DNA of 10,028 bases, taken from Psychrobacter sp. Lineage in GTDB: Bacteria > Pseudomonadota > Gammaproteobacteria > Pseudomonadales > Moraxellaceae. The notes beneath the pieces are model-generated. The model was not told the origin of the DNA and did no database searches. It saw only the letters and a list, made by a program, of their open reading frames with translations. The translations under genes and the position numbers were made by a program. Shown in pieces: positions 6,481 to 10,028 of the stretch; position 1 is the first letter of the stretch, and every line of letters begins with the position of its first letter. The stretch spans positions 1 through 10,028 of the forward strand of contig JAHHUJ010000069.1 in the NCBI GenBank assembly GCA_020024075.1, given 5' to 3'.

Positions 6481-6627
6481 CACTATACTAAATAGCTGTG
6501 CTCGATTTGAATTATCTGTTATTTACAAGTTTTTGCTGTTAACACTCACAGCTTTGTATTATTTGTCATTTTTACACTTCGTTTTTATTAATCTCGTTTC
6601 ATTAACCCACTGAGTTGAAGGATATTT

Positions 6628-8031
6628 ATGTCTGCCTCATTATCTGCATTAACTGCCCTATCCCCTATCGACGGTCGCTATGCTAGCAAAGCTGATTCAC
6701 TACGTGAGCACCTATCAGAGTTTGGTCTGATTAAAGCCCGTGTTACCGTTGAAATTCGCTGGTTACAAGCTTTAGCTGACAATGATGCCATCACTGAATT
6801 GGCTAAGTTCGATGCCGAAACTAATGACTTCTTAAATGCTATCGTTGATAACTTTAGTGAAGCCGATGCTCAAGCTATTAAAGATATTGAAAAAACCACT
6901 AACCATGATGTTAAAGCGGTTGAGTACTTTATTAAAGACAAGTTCCGTGGTAATGCTAAATTAGAAGACAGCCTAGAGTTCATTCACTTTGCTTGTACTT
7001 CTGAAGATATCAACAACCTATCTTATGCGTTAATGCTAAAAGACAGCCGTGAAATTCTGGTTACTAAGCTACAAGAAGTGACTGACTCAATCGTGGCTCT
7101 TGCCAAAGAGCACGCGACACAGCCTATGCTATCTCGTACTCATGGTCAGACCGCTAGCCCAACTACTTTGGGTAAAGAGATGGCAAACGTAGCTTACCGT
7201 TTGGCACGTCAAATCAAGCAGATCAATCAAGTAGAACTACTAGGTAAAATCAATGGTGCTGTAGGTAACTACAACGCTCACTTATCAGCTTATCCTAACG
7301 TAGACTGGGCAAATCATGCTCAAAGCTTCATTACACAGCGTTTAGGCTTAGTCTTCAACCCTTATACTACCCAGATTGAACCTCACGATTATATCGCTGA
7401 GTTGTTTGATGCGGTTCGTCGTTTTAACACCGTATTGATTGATTATAACCGTGATATCTGGCAATACATTAGCTTAGGCTATTTTAAGCAAAAGCTAAAA
7501 GAAGGCGAAGTCGGCTCATCAACCATGCCACATAAAGTTAACCCAATTGACTTTGAAAACTCTGAGGGTAACCTAGGCGTAGCAAATGCTATGTTGGCTC
7601 ATTTAGGCCAAAAACTACCTATTTCACGTATGCAGCGTGACCTATCTGATTCAACAGTTCTACGCAATATTGGCGTGGGTATTGCTCAAAGTATGATTGC
7701 TTACGATGCCTGCCTAAAAGGTATTGGCAAATTAGAATTGAATCCAGAGAAGCTAAATAGCGATCTTGATAACGCACAAGAAGTATTGGCTGAACCTATT
7801 CAAACCGTTATGCGCCGCTACCGTGTCGAAAACCCATACGAAAAACTAAAAGCCCTAACTCGTGGTCAAGCGATGACCCGAGAAAAAATGCTTGAATTTG
7901 TTAATGGTAACGAATTAGATGCAGTACCTGAAGAAGATAAAGCTCGCCTGCGTGAGTTAACACCAGCGACTTATATTGGTAATGCCGATGAGCAAGCTTT
8001 GGCTATTGAGGAATGGATTGCTAAGCTATAA
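6628..8031 (+). CDS. purB: Adenylosuccinate lyase
   Basis: Catalyses two steps of purine synthesis: SAICAR to AICAR plus fumarate, and adenylosuccinate to AMP plus fumarate. The 467-residue protein is of normal length for the long proteobacterial form and belongs to the fumarase/aspartase superfamily. The N-terminal LSPIDGRYASK is at 11-21, the TSEDINN segment at 124-130, the catalytic-acid histidine His172 in RTHGQTASP (170-178), and the flexible signature loop GSSTMPHKVNPIDFEN at 296-311 holds the catalytic serine (Ser297). QRDLSDSTVLRN (336-347) and EVLAEPIQTVMRRY (385-398) are also conserved. GAAGGA lies 5 nt before the ATG. The next gene starts 49 bp downstream with no terminator between, so co-transcription is possible. 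Confidence 0.98.
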   Translation: MSASLSALTALSPIDGRYASKADSLREHLSEFGLIKARVTVEIRWLQALADNDAITELAKFDAETNDFLNAIVDNFSEADAQAIKDIEKTTNHDVKAVEYFIKDKFRGNAKLEDSLEFIHFACTSEDINNLSYALMLKDSREILVTKLQEVTDSIVALAKEHATQPMLSRTHGQTASPTTLGKEMANVAYRLARQIKQINQVELLGKINGAVGNYNAHLSAYPNVDWANHAQSFITQRLGLVFNPYTTQIEPHDYIAELFDAVRRFNTVLIDYNRDIWQYISLGYFKQKLKEGEVGSSTMPHKVNPIDFENSEGNLGVANAMLAHLGQKLPISRMQRDLSDSTVLRNIGVGIAQSMIAYDACLKGIGKLELNPEKLNSDLDNAQEVLAEPIQTVMRRYRVENPYEKLKALTRGQAMTREKMLEFVNGNELDAVPEEDKARLRELTPATYIGNADEQALAIEEWIAKL

Positions 8032-8080
8032 TTTTTATAGCCTATACCCAAACTACTGATAAATCACAGTGACCTTTTAA

Positions 8081-8824
8081 ATGACTCATAGAGGACAAGG
8101 AAGTTCAGCTCATAGTACCCATAACAGTGATAGCAATACTAGCAGTGAGCGTCATAACAAAGGCTTTACAGGTTATAACTCAATAGTTATAGCTTGCCTG
8201 ATAATTGTTAGCATTGCTATGCTGCTAGCCAGCATCAATCCTTTAAGTTGGAATGATTACTTGCTGCATCAGTTAGGTACTGTGATTTTTATGGCTATGG
8301 TCTGGGGATGCTATCGATATCTTGCCAGCACGACGACCTCGTTTGTGCTGGCAAGTTTGTTTATAGTGATTCATATTATAGGGGCTAGATACCTATACTC
8401 TTATGTTCCCTATAATAAATGGACCCAGAACCTGTTTGGCATTAATTTAAATGAGGTATTTGGTTGGCAGCGAAATATGTATGATAGGCTGGTTCACCTT
8501 TGTTATGGCCTACTATTACTGCCGTTAATGAAAGACGTGTTTCATTACTTAATGCCTACTCTATCTTTAAAAGCCATTTTACTACTGGTGCTTCAATTTA
8601 ATTTAGCCACCAGTGCTTTATATGAGTTATTTGAATGGGTATTGGGGGTTACCTTATCGCCTGAATCTGCTGAAGCCTATAATGGTCAACAGGGCGATAT
8701 TTGGGATGCGCAAAAAGACATTTTATTGGCATTCATTGGGGCTTTGATTGGTTCAGGCTTAGTCTATTTGAAGCAGATTGGCTTAAACAACAAAAAAGCC
8801 GTCTATTCAAACGGCCCTAAATGA
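8081..8824 (+). CDS. DUF2238 (YjdF-type) integral membrane protein
   Basis: A 247-residue inner-membrane protein of unknown biochemical role. After a polar, Ser/His/Asn-rich N-terminus of about 30 residues there are roughly six hydrophobic segments near 34-52, 59-80, 86-105, 136-151, 162-180 and 212-230. Conserved family features are visible: IHIIGARYLYSYVPYNKW at 96-113 (His97, Tyr106, Pro108), YDRLVHLCYGLLL at 133-145, ALYELFEW at 178-185, and GQQGDIWDAQKDILLAFIGA at 201-220 with a cluster of Asp and Gln residues. These polar residues within membrane segments hint at a catalytic or ion-binding site, but no function is established that I can name. No clear Shine-Dalgarno precedes the ATG at 8081 and no other start lies nearby, so translation may depend on purB mRNA. 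Its last codons contain the terminator of the opposing lipoprotein gene. Confidence 0.88.
   Translation: MTHRGQGSSAHSTHNSDSNTSSERHNKGFTGYNSIVIACLIIVSIAMLLASINPLSWNDYLLHQLGTVIFMAMVWGCYRYLASTTTSFVLASLFIVIHIIGARYLYSYVPYNKWTQNLFGINLNEVFGWQRNMYDRLVHLCYGLLLLPLMKDVFHYLMPTLSLKAILLLVLQFNLATSALYELFEWVLGVTLSPESAEAYNGQQGDIWDAQKDILLAFIGALIGSGLVYLKQIGLNNKKAVYSNGPK
8792..8817 (-). terminator. Terminator of the lipoprotein gene, embedded in the DUF2238 coding end
   Basis: On the minus strand GCCGTTT pairs with AGACGGC across a GAAT loop (7 bp including one G-T) and is followed by six T residues (complement of 8792-8797). On the plus strand the same hairpin is preceded by A6 and has no T run, so it should act only on the minus-strand lipoprotein transcript. 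It lies about 50 bp beyond that gene's stop codon and overlaps the last codons of the convergent membrane-protein gene. Confidence 0.75.
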
Positions 8825-8862
8825 AGATAACTAAGCATGAAAGTCTGTATCACAGTTGATTA

Positions 8863-9051
8863 TTAATCTTTTTTATCATCCTTATCATCGTCACCACCGG
8901 GTATAATGGCTTTACCCACGGCCACAGTGCCTTTAACCACCCCTTTGGTAGTTTTATAGGCTACTTTAACTGGCACCGTAACCAACTTATGGACGCAACC
9001 TTGTATCATAATGCTGCTAATGATGATGGTTAATAGCGTTAACTTTTTCAT
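8863..9051 (-). CDS. Small lipoprotein with basic helix and acidic tail
   Basis: A 62-residue predicted lipoprotein. MKK plus a hydrophobic stretch (4-16) forms a signal peptide ending in a lipobox IQGC, so signal peptidase II would cleave before Cys19; Gln at -2 is less common than Ala or Ser but allowed. The 43-residue mature part is repetitive in Val/Lys (VTVPVKVAYKTTKGVVKGTV at 24-43) and then strongly acidic (GGDDDKDDKKD at 52-62). Similar very short lipoproteins occur in Acinetobacter and relatives; I recall these as an uncharacterised family and claim no function. AGGA (complement of 9057-9060) lies 5 nt upstream of the ATG. It has its own terminator and is divergent from roxA across 172 bp. 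Asp at position +2 is absent (it is Val), so outer-membrane sorting by the Lol system is more likely. Confidence 0.85.
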   Translation of the reverse strand: MKKLTLLTIIISSIMIQGCVHKLVTVPVKVAYKTTKGVVKGTVAVGKAIIPGGDDDKDDKKD

Positions 9052-9223
9052 ATACTTCCTAGACTTTATATAGATTCATTTCAGTACCAATGATAAAGCA
9101 TTAAAATAGCATACTAAAGCTAGATTTTATATTATTTTCCAACTCTAATCTTAGCTATAAATTAAATAGCTGACCGTCTATCTAAATGGTCAATAAAACT
9201 GATTTAACCACTCTGGATGACTT

Positions 9224-10028
9224 ATGACACCCGTTAATTTTTGTTTACCTGATACCCTTACTCCCGAACAATTCTTAGCTGAATATTGGCAAAAAAAGCC
9301 ACTACTCATTAAACAGGGGCTGCCACAATTAAAAGATATGTTTGAACCCGACGATATTTTGGGTCTAAGTCTGGATGAGGCCGCTACCTCTCGTCTTATC
9401 ACCCAACATACAACCGAAACAGGCGAGCAATGGCAGTTACAACAAAGCCCACTAACAGAAGAGATGTTCGCAGACTTACCCGAGCAATGGACGGTATTGG
9501 TTCAAAACTTAGAGCAGTGGTCGCCTGAGCTAGGACAGCTGTGGAATGCCTTTAACTTTATTCCGCAGTGGCAACGAGATGACATTATGGTGTCCTATGC
9601 TCCGAAGGGAGGCTCGGTGGGCAAGCATTATGATGAGTATGATGTGTTTTTGGCACAGGGCTTCGGCCACAGACGTTGGCAACTTGGCAAATATTGCAAC
9701 GAGAACACTGAATTTATTGAAAATCAGCCCATTCGTATCTTTGATGACATGGGAGAGATAATATTTGATGAAGTATTAGAGCCTGGTGATGTGCTGTATG
9801 TACCGCCTAAGCTGTCTCATTATGGTGTGGCACAAGATGATTGTCTAACCTTCTCTTTTGGCTTTAGACGCCCAAACTTAATGCAAGTGTTAGATAGCTT
9901 GGTCGACGCCGCAACGACTGAGCCTTCACTATTTTCACCACTGTTATTAGATCAACCCTTACAAGCTCCTGGGAAGCTAAATCAAAACAGTATTTCACAG
10001 ATAAAGCAGCAACTGCTTGAGCTACTAC
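9224..10028 (+). CDS. roxA: Ribosomal oxygenase RoxA-type JmjC/cupin protein, 3' end off window
   Basis: The first 268 residues of an Fe(II)/2-oxoglutarate oxygenase resembling E. coli RoxA (YcfD), which hydroxylates an arginine of ribosomal protein L16. The iron triad is visible as His135-x-Asp137 (in VGKHYDEYDVF, 132-142) and His199 (in PPKLSHYG, 194-201). GHRRWQLG (148-155) and EPGDVLYVPP (186-195) complete the double-stranded beta-helix core, and the N-terminal EYWQKKPLLIK (20-30) and DEAATSRLI (51-59) match the family. The remaining dimerisation and winged-helix parts, over 100 residues in E. coli, should lie beyond 10028. The start at 9224 has a modest TGGA 6 nt upstream, and alignment of the N-terminus supports it. 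L16 as substrate is inferred from family membership. Confidence 0.92.
   Translation, partial: MTPVNFCLPDTLTPEQFLAEYWQKKPLLIKQGLPQLKDMFEPDDILGLSLDEAATSRLITQHTTETGEQWQLQQSPLTEEMFADLPEQWTVLVQNLEQWSPELGQLWNAFNFIPQWQRDDIMVSYAPKGGSVGKHYDEYDVFLAQGFGHRRWQLGKYCNENTEFIENQPIRIFDDMGEIIFDEVLEPGDVLYVPPKLSHYGVAQDDCLTFSFGFRRPNLMQVLDSLVDAATTEPSLFSPLLLDQPLQAPGKLNQNSISQIKQQLLELL

Larger units (their letters stand above)
6328..6627. other. mnmA-purB intergenic region with repeats and purB promoter; no hflD
   Basis: A 300-bp AT-rich gap without a credible coding frame. It is too short for hflD (about 200 codons), and I see no remnant of one. It contains a pair of related 15-mers, TATATTCATTAGTGC (6338-6352) and TATATTCGATGCAGC (6353-6367), the repeat array at 6426-6480 with promoter-like elements, and the purB ribosome-binding site GAAGGA (6617-6622). 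No obvious hairpin terminator follows mnmA. Confidence 0.7.

Noticed and set aside
6480..6627. Riboswitch or PurR operator in the purB leader
   Set aside because: The roughly 150-nt leader is AT-rich without a stable multi-stem fold that I can see, and no ACGCAAACGTTTGCGT-like operator is present.
9067..9096. Promoter for the lipoprotein gene (TTATCA, 18 bp, TATATA on the minus strand)
   Set aside because: The predicted start of transcription would fall at or inside the ribosome-binding site, leaving a leader of about 9 nt.
9190..9402. Minus-strand frame of 70 codons opposite the start of roxA
   Set aside because: It is antisense to the conserved N-terminus of the oxygenase and has no ribosome-binding site.
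9546..9761. Plus-strand frame of 71 codons within the RoxA-type gene
   Set aside because: It is out of frame with a conserved iron-binding domain; the overlapping roxA frame explains this DNA.

Overview
The window looks like a chromosomal stretch from a gammaproteobacterium of the Moraxellaceae, most likely Psychrobacter or a close relative. This is an inference from protein flavour, moderately low GC and gene order; no marker gene fixes the genus. Almost everything is core metabolism or RNA/ribosome modification. I see no insertion sequence, phage, CRISPR, rRNA or tRNA gene.

Layout. (1) Positions 1-3131, plus strand: nirB and nirD, the two subunits of cytoplasmic NADH-dependent siroheme nitrite reductase, closed by a strong hairpin that can terminate transcription from both sides. 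(2) Positions 3183-5064, minus strand: an unrecognised 163-residue helical protein with a possible three-fold internal repeat, then a 419-bp gene-free stretch with two short tandem-repeat arrays and the grxD terminator, then grxD (CGFS monothiol glutaredoxin) and ispF (MEP isoprenoid pathway). (3) Positions 5119-8824, plus strand: mnmA (tRNA 2-thiouridylase) divergent from ispF, a 300-bp gap with a third repeat array, purB (adenylosuccinate lyase), and a YjdF/DUF2238-type membrane protein. (4) Positions 8863-9051, minus strand: a tiny lipoprotein whose terminator lies inside the 3' end of the membrane-protein gene. (5) From 9224 to the right edge: the first 268 residues of a JmjC/cupin ribosomal oxygenase of the RoxA (YcfD) type, cut by the window.

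How they fit together. nirBD reduces nitrite to ammonium and needs siroheme and Fe-S clusters. grxD carries or delivers Fe-S clusters. mnmA and roxA act on the translation apparatus (tRNA wobble U34; ribosomal protein L16). The order mnmA - purB - (two small genes) - roxA matches the E. coli block mnmA-hflD-purB-phoP-phoQ-roxA, with hflD and phoPQ absent here and a DUF2238 protein and small lipoprotein in the phoPQ position.

The least explained signal is that three separate intergenic regions each hold a degenerate tandem array with a period near 14 bp, each with its own consensus. The one upstream of purB repeatedly produces extended -10 promoter-like sequences at its unit junctions. I do not see convincing evidence of an undescribed multi-gene system.
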